Shown here piece after piece: positions 36,141 to 46,163 of a stretch of 59,197 nucleotides of DNA. This DNA is from an uncultured Bacillota bacterium (GTDB lineage: Bacteria; Bacillota_I; Bacilli_A; RFN20; CAG-449), in assembly GCA_902493275.1 (NCBI GenBank), contig CABUOQ010000009.1:1-59197 (forward strand). The letters run 5' to 3'. The notes beneath the pieces were generated by a model. The model had not been told where the DNA came from. It did not search any database and saw only the letters and a list, made by a program, of their open reading frames with translations. Position 1 is the stretch's first letter. Each line of letters opens with the position of its first letter. The position numbers were made by a program, and so were the translations under genes.

Positions 36141-37523
36141 TTAATATTTGAACATTTTTAATTTCTTAATTAATTTATCCGATGATAACTTAATTTCATA
36201 TTGCTTTAAATGAGTAAATAGATTGCATGCAAAAGAACTAAAGCCATCATCAATAAGAAGTTCTATTGAATTAATATCAATAAAGATCTCTAGATGACCA
36301 TTTTTTAAACTGACGTAATGCTCTTCAATATTCGTATTAGTTTTACGTTGTATTTTTAATAGATTATCTTTTTCGTGAATGATTTTAAAATATGTTTTTC
36401 CATCTTGTTCTATTTCAAAATTAATAGCCCCTTCGATTATTAAATCTATTCGACAAGGTGAATTTAAAAATATGTTTTTCTTAACAATATCTTTTTCTTC
36501 ATCAAGCAAACCTTTTTCATATTTTGCTAATGAAGACGTAAAACGTTGATAGATATGATTATCTTTCAAAGATAATTCTTTAACAATCGTCATCTTACCC
36601 GCATAACCTTCATTAGTAAATGGATAGGCTTTATCCCACATATTCATCCATCCGATTAAATAGACTTTATCTTCATGAGTTAATACTTGTGGGGCATAAA
36701 AATCAAAGCCTTTATCTAATTCAATAAAATCTGTCTCAGGAGTAAATATACCTTTTTTAAAATCCATTTGACCAACCATATACATGCTTGAACATGGGTT
36801 TTGATTTTCGTCAATCAAATTTGATTTATGCTCTTGTGGCGAGCAAAATAGAACCATTTTATCTTTAAAAAACGCTACAGAAGGACATTCTAACATTCCA
36901 TTATTATTCTTTCTAACATATATTTCGTTAACAAAATTCCATGAATAAAGATTCTTTGAAGAAAATAAACAAATTGAAGCATCATTATTCTTTTTTTTAG
37001 CTCCGACAAAAATATAATATTGATCATCCTTTTTTATCACATATGGATCTCTGATATTTGTTTTATCAAAAGAATCATCAAATTTAGTTAAAGGAATAAT
37101 CGGATTATTTTTATATTTTATTAGTTCATCACCTTCAAGATAAGCAAGATTCTGACTTTGTAGATAATTATCGCCAACACCAGTATATATCGCATATAAT
37201 TTATCATCTTTAACAATGGCTGAGCCTGAAAAGCATCCGAGATCTTCATCATAATGCTCTGTAGGTGCCATAGCTATTTCTTGTTCTTTGAACATGATTA
37301 AATCATCACTTATCGCGTGTCCCCAATGCATCCTACCCCATTTGGTATCATAAGGATAATGCTGAAAAAACAAATTAAATTTCCCTTTGTAAAACGAAAA
37401 TCCATTAGGATCATTTATCCATCCTACACGAGGTGTAAAATGATAAATATCTCGATTAGAAATATCGACTTTTGATAAATTATCTTTAATATAATCTCTG
37501 GCTTTTTTCAAATTTTGATGCAT
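36141..37523 (-). CDS. scrB: Sucrose-6-phosphate hydrolase, GH32
   Basis: A 460-residue beta-fructofuranosidase. The three GH32 active-site motifs are present: WINDPNG at 35-41 (nucleophile Asp), RDP at 158-160 (transition-state Asp), and ECP at 212-214 (acid/base Glu). FQHYPYDTKWG is also typical. There is no signal peptide, so it works inside the cell on sucrose-6-phosphate or short fructans. It lies three bases after the fructokinase gene. No sucrose PTS or permease gene is in the window. Confidence 0.93.
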   Translation of the reverse strand: MHQNLKKARDYIKDNLSKVDISNRDIYHFTPRVGWINDPNGFSFYKGKFNLFFQHYPYDTKWGRMHWGHAISDDLIMFKEQEIAMAPTEHYDEDLGCFSGSAIVKDDKLYAIYTGVGDNYLQSQNLAYLEGDELIKYKNNPIIPLTKFDDSFDKTNIRDPYVIKKDDQYYIFVGAKKKNNDASICLFSSKNLYSWNFVNEIYVRKNNNGMLECPSVAFFKDKMVLFCSPQEHKSNLIDENQNPCSSMYMVGQMDFKKGIFTPETDFIELDKGFDFYAPQVLTHEDKVYLIGWMNMWDKAYPFTNEGYAGKMTIVKELSLKDNHIYQRFTSSLAKYEKGLLDEEKDIVKKNIFLNSPCRIDLIIEGAINFEIEQDGKTYFKIIHEKDNLLKIQRKTNTNIEEHYVSLKNGHLEIFIDINSIELLIDDGFSSFACNLFTHLKQYEIKLSSDKLIKKLKMFKY

Positions 37524-37525
37524 AA

Positions 37526-38434
37526 TTATCTTCCTCTTTCTAATAATTTTAAATCGATTGCACCTTTTATTAAGGTCGTCTTAGCTCCATTTTGGTTTGC
37601 TTTTGAAAGCATATTTATAAAATCAATACGCTTAAACTGATGATAATCTTTTTGATCTAGGATTGCTAATACTTGCGCATAAAACGCATCTCCTGCGCCC
37701 GTTGTATCAATGACTTTATCAACTTTTATCGATGGAGCATAATATTCTTCGCCTTGATAAAATAATTTACTACCTTCGCTTCCCAAAGTGATAAATACTA
37801 GTTGGTTTTGAGAAAAAATATCATCGATTTTTTCCTTTAAAGTTAACTTAGATGAAAATAAAGCTATTTCATCTAATGATAATTTAACTATGTCTGCCTT
37901 TAATATAATCGCTTTTAAAACATCGATTTTATCTTTTAAAATATCATCGCGATAATTAACATCAAAACTAAATAAAACATTATTGCTTTTTAAATAAGGA
38001 ATTATCACGTTTATAAAATCAAGGCCAATTTGATTATTCAACATCAATGAACCAATATGCACTATCTTACTTTGAGCGATGATATTTAAATCTAAATCTT
38101 TAAATTCAAACTGATAGTCCGCGGTATTTTCGCGCATAAATGAAAAATGCCGTTCACCATCATTATCAATATTAACTAACGCTAAAGTAGTGTTAAATTG
38201 GTTTTTAATCTTGATATCTAAATAATTAAAAGGCACTTTTTGAGCCACTTTCAAAATATATTGTCCCATTAAATCATTACCAATTCTTCCAATAAAATTA
38301 ACCCTATTATCAAAATACGCTAAATTATAAGCCACATTAAAAGGCGCTCCACCGACATGGGCTTCAAACGTTAAATCATTTTTACTTTCATGTCCAATTA
38401 AATCAATTAATATTTCACCAATACAAGTAATCAT
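37526..38434 (-). CDS. scrK: Fructokinase, PfkB family
   Basis: A 303-residue sugar kinase that phosphorylates the fructose set free by the GH32 enzyme. PfkB signature 1 is GGAPFNVAYNLA near the N-terminus and signature 2 is DTTGAGDAFYA near 240-250. A GTG at 38449 is also in frame, but the ATG at 38434 before GEILIDLIG fits the family start. The two genes form a sucrose operon. Confidence 0.9.
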   Translation of the reverse strand: MITCIGEILIDLIGHESKNDLTFEAHVGGAPFNVAYNLAYFDNRVNFIGRIGNDLMGQYILKVAQKVPFNYLDIKIKNQFNTTLALVNIDNDGERHFSFMRENTADYQFEFKDLDLNIIAQSKIVHIGSLMLNNQIGLDFINVIIPYLKSNNVLFSFDVNYRDDILKDKIDVLKAIILKADIVKLSLDEIALFSSKLTLKEKIDDIFSQNQLVFITLGSEGSKLFYQGEEYYAPSIKVDKVIDTTGAGDAFYAQVLAILDQKDYHQFKRIDFINMLSKANQNGAKTTLIKGAIDLKLLERGR

Positions 38435-38549
38435 AATTAAATCTCTCACGATAATTATAAATTCTTTTTATTATTTATAAAAGATAACTTTAAATTAATT
38501 TGTTTTAACACATTTTCTTATAAAACATATAAATACTTGTGAGGTTATT

Positions 38550-39545
38550 ATGAAAAGAAAATTATTATTAATTCCATTGCTATTAGTGTCATTAGCTAGT
38601 TGCAATAACAAAAACGATAAAATAACGATTGCTGAGGTGACTCATAGCTTATTCTATGCTCCGATGTATATTGCTAAAAACGCGGGATTTTTTAAAGATG
38701 AAGGAATAAATATTGATATTATCACCACTCCTGGAGCCGACAAAGTCATGGCATCGCTACTATCAAAAGATGCACAAATTGGACTTATGGGACCAGAATC
38801 AACCGTATATGTGTATCAAAATGGGCAAACTGATTACGCTATTAATTTTGCACAATTGACTCAAAAAGATGGTTCATTCTTACTGGGTAGAGAAAAAATA
38901 GAGGATTTCACTTATGACATGCTTAAAGGTAAAACCATCATCGGGGGAAGAAAAGGTGGAATGCCAGAGATGACATTAGAGCATGTCTTAAAAAAGAATG
39001 GTCTAATCATAACCCAAAATGGAGAAAATCCTAATGCTGATGTAAATATTAGAACCGATGTCTCTTTTGATGCTACTTCCGGAGTATTTGTCGCTGGTGA
39101 ATCAGATTATGTCACTGCCTTTGAACCAACTGCCACTCAAATTGAAAAATCACAACAAGGATATATCGTTTCTTCCATTGGTGAAGATTCAGGTATAGTC
39201 CCTTATACATGTTTTTCATCTTTAAAGTCATATTTTAATAAAAGTGAAGATAAGCTTATCAAATTCACAAAAGCCATAAAACGCGGACTTGATTTTATTA
39301 ATAATCATACCGCTGAAGATTCATGTAAATATCTTAATGCCAGCTTTGCTTCCTCTAGTGATGAAGAGATCATCTCTGTTATAAATAACTATAAGTCGAT
39401 AAGCGCTTGGCCAACTAAATTAGGTTTTAGCGAAGAAAATTTTGAAACATTAATCACAATAGTTAAAGAGGCAGGAGAATTAGATAAAGACATTATTGTT
39501 CCATATGATAAACTAGTTACAAATGATATTTTAAACAAAAGTTAA
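38550..39545 (+). CDS. NitT/TauT-type ABC substrate-binding lipoprotein
   Basis: A 331-residue lipoprotein; the lipobox LASC ends at about residue 18. It has the NMT1/SsuA-like fold: LFYAPMYIAKNAGFFKDEG near 36-54, then DAQIGLMGPES and GKTIIGGRKGGMPE. It is most likely the binding partner of the ATPase and permease encoded at 26.6-28.2 kb, because no other permease lies nearby, but they are split by 10 kb. The substrate (aminopyrimidine, sulphonate or other) cannot be told; the THI5-type LDWxPNxxHxG motif is absent. Confidence 0.88.
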   Translation: MKRKLLLIPLLLVSLASCNNKNDKITIAEVTHSLFYAPMYIAKNAGFFKDEGINIDIITTPGADKVMASLLSKDAQIGLMGPESTVYVYQNGQTDYAINFAQLTQKDGSFLLGREKIEDFTYDMLKGKTIIGGRKGGMPEMTLEHVLKKNGLIITQNGENPNADVNIRTDVSFDATSGVFVAGESDYVTAFEPTATQIEKSQQGYIVSSIGEDSGIVPYTCFSSLKSYFNKSEDKLIKFTKAIKRGLDFINNHTAEDSCKYLNASFASSSDEEIISVINNYKSISAWPTKLGFSEENFETLITIVKEAGELDKDIIVPYDKLVTNDILNKS

Positions 39546-39550
39546 AAATG

Positions 39551-39577
39551 ACCTCAATAAAAAATTGAGGTTTTTTT
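39551..39577 (+). terminator. Terminator of the substrate-binding protein gene
   Basis: CCTCAAT pairs with ATTGAGG, with seven T following. ATTGAGG is repeated once more a few bases on, at the end of the AraC-like frame. Confidence 0.9.
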
Positions 39578-39578
39578 A

Positions 39579-40507
39579 TTAAAAATTGAGGTTATTTTTT
39601 CGCAATTGAGATGGTGTTATTCCTTCAATTTTTTTAAAAGTTTTTATGAAATGAGATGAATCATAAAAACCCACTAATTCAGAAATTTCTGATATTGATT
39701 TTTTACTTTGCAATAAAATTTTACTACTAATTTTTATTCGATAAGAATCAATGTATTCCATGGGAGAATATCCAATTATATTCTTGAATTTATCAAAAAG
39801 ACTGCTTTTTGATAAAAGTGCTACTTTTGTTAGATCTTCAATAGTAATCTTTTCATTATAATGCCTATGAATATATTCAATACAATTATAGATACTTTCA
39901 TTGTTTTCATTTTTTTCGATTCACCATTAAGACGAGTACGCTGATGAAAAATATCACATAGCTTTACAATTATCTGTAGGCCGATAAGATAAGAATTAAC
40001 ATAACCAATCGTAGATAAGCCTTCATTATAATGCCATTTTGTCTCATCAAGACAATTAAAAAGTTCGCGTAAATCTTTAAAATCAGCTTCATTTTGACAC
40101 GTAAAATAAATTGGTGCTGTTTTTCCTTTTTCAAAATTTAAGTTAAATAAAATTTGAAATGAAGAAAGTAAATTTAAATCTTCAAAATATTTTTGAAAAA
40201 ATTTTTTATGAACTAAAACATGATAAACATTTAAATGATTCAAATTAAAATATCCATGTGGTATATTAGGTGGAATAACAAAAATATTGCCAGATTTTAC
40301 AACATTTTTTGAATTTGAAGTATAATGAACTCCTTCTCCAGAATCGACTAAATTAATTTCAAAAAAGTCATGCATATGCATTCCCATACTATACTCTTTA
40401 TGTAAAAAAGAATATATTAATTGAAATGGATGATTCTTAGGAAAACAATCATCATAATGGCATATATATTTTTCACTATCTGCTAAGGTTAAAGGAATTT
40501 GTTTCAT
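39579..40507 (-). pseudogene. AraC-family regulator, frameshifted
   Basis: The N-terminal part (from the ATG at 40507) has a cupin-like sensor domain (MHMHDFFEINLVDSGEG, IFVIPPNIPHG). The reading frame goes wrong at a run of seven T (plus strand 39910-39916). In the next frame the AraC DNA-binding domain continues: NESIYNCIEYIHRHYNEK, SKSSLFDKF and ISEISELVGFYDSSHFIKTF. One base change in the run would restore about 310 residues. The ATG has no ribosome site and lies exactly where a foreign fragment begins, so the gene seems truncated upstream as well. Confidence 0.8.
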
Positions 40508-40924
40508 AATACTCGTGTTAAGCCAGTATATGATGCTTGGTACCATATGAGTTATGTCTTTGATGGAATTAATCATCAATTTAAAGTCATCCAAAATGGT
40601 AACGAAGTCTTATCACAAAACGTGAGTGAAGATTTTACACCAAGCAAATTCTATTCTACCAATTCACACTTTTACTTAGGTCAATCTTCTTATAGAGGAT
40701 ATCATGGTGAAGGTGTCGAATAAAATCATATCGAAGCTTTTAAATGGTATAAATTAGCAGCAGATTGTGGAAATAAAATGGCAAAATACAAATTACAAGA
40801 AAAACGTAAAAAAGAAACTGTGTGTCAATATTGTGGAGGTAAATTTAAGGGCTTACTAATCAAAAAATGCTCTCTATGTGGTCAAAAAAAAGATTGTGGT
40901 CCTATAAAAATTCTGAATAATATT
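40508..40924 (+). pseudogene. Chimeric LamG/Sel1/zinc-ribbon gene fragment
   Basis: A frame reads a LamG-type domain end (DAWYHMSYVFDGINHQFKV, FYLGQSSYRGYHGEG), then a TAA at 40721-40723, and after it in the same frame a Sel1 repeat end (IEAFKWYKLAADCGNK) and a zinc ribbon (CQYCGG, CSLCGQ) before a final stop. The words GYHGEGV fit both LamG and Sel1 consensus, so the join may be recombination at shared sequence. No start is available. Gene debris. Confidence 0.65.
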
Positions 40925-40925
40925 T

Positions 40926-40960
40926 AAAAAAATAACTACAAATTGTGTAGTTATTTTTAA
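40926..40960. terminator. Bidirectional terminator
   Basis: AAAAATAACTAC pairs with GTAGTTATTTTT around a 7-base loop. It closes the long surface operon on the minus strand, 20 bases past its last stop, and also ends the debris on the plus strand. Confidence 0.85.
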
Positions 40961-40979
40961 ATTCTTATATTTAAATTTA

Positions 40980-42101
40980 TTAGGCTTCCCACCAAGCATA
41001 TAATGTCATGTCACTATATACTGGGGTTAAATCTGTGAATTTACCAGCAGTTTGATTATTTTGATTTACTGAGGTATACCATCCAATAAATTTATATCCT
41101 TCTCTAGTAACTGTTGGGAAGATGTATTTACTTGAATTGCTATAGAAAGTTTCTCCATGAGTTACTTCAAAAACGGTTGAATAAGTATCGCTTGAGAATT
41201 CTCCACCATTCGCATCGAAGGTAACGATATGTTTTTCTTGAGCTTGAGATAATTGAGCTATTAACATCCAACTGCCATTAATCTTTTGATAGATGGTCAT
41301 ATCTGATTTATTTAAATAGAAGTCACCATCTCTTCCCATTGAAGAAGTAGGGGCACTCATACCAGATAACCAAGTAGAAGGAGTTGTTGGCTTTGAAAAA
41401 GATAATTCTTGTTCTGAGCCATCAGTATAATGGAATATTAAGATATATTGATCTTCAGTTTCTCTATTTTCAATATATGATATGCCCGTTCCGGTATCAC
41501 CTTTTGGGATAGTGATAGTCGTTGCTTCAAAAGCATCATCAGTATAAGTGATGGTTATTGTTTGTGATCCGTCATCATTATAAGTAATTTCCACATTAGC
41601 AATACCATTTCCCGCATCACCTTTTTCGCCTTTAGGAATTACAAAACTAACATCATCAAGACCACCTTCAAATGAAATAGTAATCAATGTTTCTCCATTT
41701 GCGTTAGTGGAAGAAGTGACCGATTTAATAGACACACCATCTTTACCATTGATAACTGGAACTTCGATGATTTTAGGATCACTACCATCAGTAAAAGTAA
41801 TCGTTAGGATTAACGTTTTGCCATCGCTAGATAACGTTTGAGTAATGCTTTGAATTCCATTACCATTTTCACCTTGAATTCCATCTTCACCATGGGGAAT
41901 AACAAAAACCACTGGTTCTCTTTCTTCGTCCATAAAGACAATTGTTATCTCTGTATCACCATTTTCTAAGGCTGAAGTAACAATCTCTTTAATCATTGTT
42001 CCTTCATCACCAGTTGCAATAAAACCACATGATGCTAATGGGGTTATAACTAAGCAAGCTGATGCTAGAGTTAATAATTTCAACATTTTCTTCAACTTCA
42101 T
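40980..42101 (-). CDS. Lipoprotein with Gly-rich repeats and InlB-type repeat
   Basis: A 373-residue lipid-anchored surface protein. Lipobox PLASC ends at about residue 25. Residues 60-240 hold four repeats of about 48 residues, each with a beta-rich part (TITFTDGSD, TISFEGG, TITYTDD) and a short collagen-like turn (GEDGIQGENGNG, GEKGDAGNG, GDTGTG). A Listeria-Bacteroides repeat (FDANGGEF, EGYKFIGWY, LYAWWEA) makes the C-terminus. It is the last gene of the operon with the signal peptidase and ABC transporter, so it may be an anchor or cargo of that system. Confidence 0.8.
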   Translation of the reverse strand: MKLKKMLKLLTLASACLVITPLASCGFIATGDEGTMIKEIVTSALENGDTEITIVFMDEEREPVVFVIPHGEDGIQGENGNGIQSITQTLSSDGKTLILTITFTDGSDPKIIEVPVINGKDGVSIKSVTSSTNANGETLITISFEGGLDDVSFVIPKGEKGDAGNGIANVEITYNDDGSQTITITYTDDAFEATTITIPKGDTGTGISYIENRETEDQYILIFHYTDGSEQELSFSKPTTPSTWLSGMSAPTSSMGRDGDFYLNKSDMTIYQKINGSWMLIAQLSQAQEKHIVTFDANGGEFSSDTYSTVFEVTHGETFYSNSSKYIFPTVTREGYKFIGWYTSVNQNNQTAGKFTDLTPVYSDMTLYAWWEA

Positions 42102-42118
42102 AATAATGTCTCTCCTTT

Positions 42119-44557
42119 CTAAGCACGATTACGCAAATTATCTAAAGATACTTTTTCTCCAAATAAATATGCATTTTCGCTTCCATGGCCGTTATACATC
42201 ATAACATTAAATGGAGCAAAGCCCATCGCCATTGGAACCGCTCTACCGATAGCAAATGATAATAACTTAATCATATCGCTAGTATCGGATATTCCCGTGT
42301 TCATTAAATCTTTAAATGTATCTAAGACAACATCATCCATTAATTCTTCTTTGTTATCTAATTGTTCTACATCGACTATAGAATAATTATTTCCTCCGCC
42401 ATATTTAGCTATTGCCGCGGATAAATATTCCTTATCATTCTCGATATGAGTATATCCCAATTGATTAGCAGTACTTAAGAACATCTTTTTAATTGGGAAG
42501 AAGGTATCTAAGTCAATCGCTTCTTCTAATTGGAAGATATTTGAAACATCTTGATAAACTAAGCAATTCGCATCAGTTTCATCGATAGTCTTATAATCAT
42601 AAAAGCGTGTATCGCCTTTTAAAATGGTCTTCGTTGGATAAGATACTCCACCGATGTTATCCGGGAAAATAACCATATCCGTCATTCCCAAACGGTCAAA
42701 ATATGGTTTAACTGGTGATCCATCATATAGATATGGACCATTGAATAATGAATCAATACCAATTGAGAATATTCCTGATTGATAGAAATAACTATCTTCA
42801 AAGGTCACATCACCTTTAAAAATCAAATCACCTCTTTCATCTTCAATAACACTTTGAGGATTAAGAGCTTCTTGCAAAACTTTAGCTAATGGTTCAATTT
42901 GATCAAAGGTAACATCATTACCCGATATTCCAGTTCCGCAGAATAATAATTTATCTGCAATTTCACCAGCACCATTGCTACAATTAGCGCTGAAAAATTC
43001 TTGTCTTGTATATGAATAATGACTTCCGCCATAGTCAAATTCAATGCGTTCATCCATATTCATTTTCTCATAGTCATTAGAGCCAATCTTAGCGATAAAT
43101 TCACGTCCTTTTTCTAAAAGTGAATTCTTGACCAAGAGATTATTATTAGAGAAACTTCTTAATACGGTTCTTCCTGAAGATAGATATGAATTTTGAATCG
43201 TTACATTGTCACCATTTACTTCCACGACTGTACCAGTAGTGTCATTATTTTGTAAAATATTTGAAAAGTCACAATTTTTAAAGCAAACATCGTTCAACAA
43301 TAAATTATCACCATCAACATAGAAACCAACATTATCTTGTCCATATGCCTTAACAACTGGAGATTCATATGATCCAATTATTACAAATGGTAATGGTCCC
43401 CTAAATAAATCGCTATCTTTTAAAGTAACTAAAGTATCACCGACATTAATCTCACTGCTAGGATAAGTCAAATTATGAGCGTTAATCATAAATCCATTTC
43501 CATAGAAATCTTTTTGAATATGAATTCCTGCAAGCAAGTCTTTTAAAATCTCTTTTGCAGATGGATCTTTCTTTTGATTATATTGATCGATATATTCGCT
43601 ATTATAAGTAGTTTTAAATTTATAAACTTCATTTTCAAAATTAAATTTCTTATTTTTAATCTCATAATTTCCAAAAAGCACAGTATCTTTACTTTTTAAG
43701 ATTGGACTTCCATTTTCTAATTTGATATTACCTGAATCATCAAGTTCATATGTATTCTTGATTGATTCCATATTAGTTTGCAAGCATACAATTTTACCAT
43801 GCTCATCTTCATTAGTGCATTTTAATAAGTCTTGATATGAATAGACATTATAACCCTCATTAACGACATTAAAACGATATTCAGCATAATTAGTTTCATC
43901 ATATGGTAAAACATATTTAACAAACGATTCCCCTTCACCATTAATTGTTACGCGATTTTTAATATTATCGTAATCAATATTAGATGAAGTTTGAATTTGA
44001 TACATATCAATAGCTGAAAAAGCATCGTCATCACTTTTAATTTCAATATCTAAATCAAAGGTGGCCTTTTCAGTTTTATCACCTTTAAAATCATACATGC
44101 CATAATAATCTTTTCTTTCAATGGATTGATAAGAACGAGGTGACGCGGTATTAATAGTGACTACTGCACCAATAAATATTTTCGCATTAAAACTCTTAGA
44201 GATATTACCTGAAGTGTTTTTACAAGTGACAACTACATCTCCGGTAGATAAAAATACTAGATATGATTCACCATTTTCAACTTGAATTTCTGCATGTTCT
44301 TCTTCATCGGCGTTTAAATTTCTAACCGTCCAGATTAAAGTCGCATCAACATCTTCTTGATTATTAGCTAAAACAGGTGTTGCTTCAAGTTTAATTCTTT
44401 TTTTAGTATAAGAAAAAGCTTCTTGATTTTTATAATTCCAAACAATATTGGTGATATCGCCTTCAATCTTAGTAAATAAAAATGAAGACGCGACAAAAAA
44501 CAATACGGATAGAATAAATGGAAGTAATAATAAAATTGCTAATGATTTCTTTGACAT
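42119..44557 (-). CDS. Membrane-anchored exoprotein, beta-helix-like, 812 residues
   Basis: One hydrophobic segment (about 5-28) without a lipobox suggests an N-terminal membrane anchor with the rest outside. Residues 35-130 look like an Ig-type domain. Residues about 390-500 and 560-620 have parallel beta-helix patterns (VGFYVDGDNLLLNDVCFKNC, VTIQNSYLSSG, LLVKNSLLEKG). There is no LPxTG motif. I do not recognise a named family. Its start lies one base after the ABC permease stop, which makes it a likely substrate, or an outer part, of that transporter. Confidence 0.7.
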   Translation of the reverse strand: MSKKSLAILLLLPFILSVLFFVASSFLFTKIEGDITNIVWNYKNQEAFSYTKKRIKLEATPVLANNQEDVDATLIWTVRNLNADEEEHAEIQVENGESYLVFLSTGDVVVTCKNTSGNISKSFNAKIFIGAVVTINTASPRSYQSIERKDYYGMYDFKGDKTEKATFDLDIEIKSDDDAFSAIDMYQIQTSSNIDYDNIKNRVTINGEGESFVKYVLPYDETNYAEYRFNVVNEGYNVYSYQDLLKCTNEDEHGKIVCLQTNMESIKNTYELDDSGNIKLENGSPILKSKDTVLFGNYEIKNKKFNFENEVYKFKTTYNSEYIDQYNQKKDPSAKEILKDLLAGIHIQKDFYGNGFMINAHNLTYPSSEINVGDTLVTLKDSDLFRGPLPFVIIGSYESPVVKAYGQDNVGFYVDGDNLLLNDVCFKNCDFSNILQNNDTTGTVVEVNGDNVTIQNSYLSSGRTVLRSFSNNNLLVKNSLLEKGREFIAKIGSNDYEKMNMDERIEFDYGGSHYSYTRQEFFSANCSNGAGEIADKLLFCGTGISGNDVTFDQIEPLAKVLQEALNPQSVIEDERGDLIFKGDVTFEDSYFYQSGIFSIGIDSLFNGPYLYDGSPVKPYFDRLGMTDMVIFPDNIGGVSYPTKTILKGDTRFYDYKTIDETDANCLVYQDVSNIFQLEEAIDLDTFFPIKKMFLSTANQLGYTHIENDKEYLSAAIAKYGGGNNYSIVDVEQLDNKEELMDDVVLDTFKDLMNTGISDTSDMIKLLSFAIGRAVPMAMGFAPFNVMMYNGHGSENAYLFGEKVSLDNLRNRA

Positions 44558-44558
44558 A

Positions 44559-46163
44559 TTAATTCCTCATTTCTAAAGCCACAAAACGCTTTGCCATAAC
44601 TTTATTAAAATATAATCCATAGCCTCCAAGGATGATAATTAATAATCCTAACATGATGAAGTATGAACCGATAAGCGGAATATTCAAATACGTTAATAAG
44701 AACATGCCACCTACGAACGCTAATGGAATAAGAATAGATAATAAAGATATTAATGAACCTTTATTTGATTCTTCGCCTTCTTTTGAAGGTAATTTAAGAT
44801 CACTACTTATAGATAATAACTCTAAAAACGCTACGAGTAAAATAGTAAATAACAAGGCTAATAATCCATATGCTACTGAGATTTGTTTTGTAATCATTAA
44901 GACTAAAACTGTCACTAATAAAGATATCATCGATAAAGTAAATGGAACAACCATCTTAATAAAGATTTGCTTTTTATAAGAAACTGGAATTGTCTTACAA
45001 ATTCTAACTCCCTGGAATTTCTCTCTACTTATCACAAATGAAGCTGATGTATTAATAAATGTAGCGAATAACGCTATAAATAAGATTTGAATAAATGGTA
45101 ATAAATAAGTAAAGAAACTACTTACATAAGAAAGAATTCCTGTCTTAAATATAGTATTCATCGCCTGAATTACTAAAACTGTTAAGAAAGGTTCCATAAT
45201 AAGTAAGCTAGAAAATGAGAAGATGCTATTTGAATCTTCAAAATATAATGCTAATTCTTTTTTAATCAAAGCTTTATTTAAACTATATAATTTTGGTTCA
45301 TTTTCTTTATTATTTTTTTTGTTTTCTTTTTCATTATAAATTGAACTTAAATATAATTTAGAACTTAATAAAGTACCTAGTAAAAATACAGCAATTGAAA
45401 CAAAACTAATAAAGAATAGACCGTTAAAATCTAAATTAATCAATTGAATAAAAAAGCGTGTTGGAATTAAATATTTCGCTATATCATCGAGCCTATTAAT
45501 CGTATCTTGAGAAAATATCGCATATATATTATTATCTCTTACTAAGGTCAAAAAAGTATTTAATATATATGAATATACAAAGCATAATCCAATAGCGATA
45601 ACTATTGAAGTTATAACTTGAATGACAAAGTGTTTCTTCAAAAAAGAAAATATCTTTTGATATGGGATCGATAACAAATAAGCTAAACCCGTTTCAAATA
45701 TCGAAATGATAAATGGATACATTAAAATAAGAAACATCACCCGTGATATAACTAAATTATCATAACCATATACCACTAAAACTGGGAAAGAAATTAAATA
45801 ATTCATCAAGACATCGCGAAGATAAACAAACACTATCTTAGACATGACGTTCATCAAAGGTGTAACTGGCTTTGACATTAAAATATCAAAGTCATCTTTA
45901 GAATATAAAGTCTTTCTCACGATTGTCGTTAAATATAAGCTATGCGCAATCGAAATAATGAACAAAAATAAACTTAAAAATGCCTGACTCGCTCCTGGAA
46001 ATTTATTTAACTTTGTATTTAACATCTTAAAAATATAAATCTCTAAGAAAACAAAGGCCAATGAAACAACAATATTTAAAATCGCGCTTAAAAAATTCTT
46101 CTTTCGAATTTTTCCAATTATTGCTCCACTTTTAAATTCTTTTAATAACAGATTAAGAAACAT
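44559..46163 (-). CDS. ABC transporter permease
   Basis: A 534-residue integral membrane protein with about 12 predicted helices in two groups, resembling ABC-2/exporter-type permeases such as EcsB or YtrC-like proteins. A charged loop (NEKENKKNNKENE) near the middle separates them. It pairs with the ATPase gene just upstream, overlapping it by 11 bases. ATG at 46163 follows AGAGGA by seven bases; an upstream ATG at 46187 is less likely. Confidence 0.8.
   Translation of the reverse strand: MFLNLLLKEFKSGAIIGKIRKKNFLSAILNIVVSLAFVFLEIYIFKMLNTKLNKFPGASQAFLSLFLFIISIAHSLYLTTIVRKTLYSKDDFDILMSKPVTPLMNVMSKIVFVYLRDVLMNYLISFPVLVVYGYDNLVISRVMFLILMYPFIISIFETGLAYLLSIPYQKIFSFLKKHFVIQVITSIVIAIGLCFVYSYILNTFLTLVRDNNIYAIFSQDTINRLDDIAKYLIPTRFFIQLINLDFNGLFFISFVSIAVFLLGTLLSSKLYLSSIYNEKENKKNNKENEPKLYSLNKALIKKELALYFEDSNSIFSFSSLLIMEPFLTVLVIQAMNTIFKTGILSYVSSFFTYLLPFIQILFIALFATFINTSASFVISREKFQGVRICKTIPVSYKKQIFIKMVVPFTLSMISLLVTVLVLMITKQISVAYGLLALLFTILLVAFLELLSISSDLKLPSKEGEESNKGSLISLLSILIPLAFVGGMFLLTYLNIPLIGSYFIMLGLLIIILGGYGLYFNKVMAKRFVALEMRN

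Noticed and set aside
31877..38434. Single polysaccharide utilisation locus
   Set aside because: GH127, DUF3737-malY and scrB-scrK lie on different strands with separate starts and no shared transporter or regulator.
26560..39545. Naming the NitT/TauT importer ThiXYZ (aminopyrimidine uptake)
   Set aside because: No TPP riboswitch stands before these genes and the binding protein lacks the THI5-type motif, so the substrate is left open.
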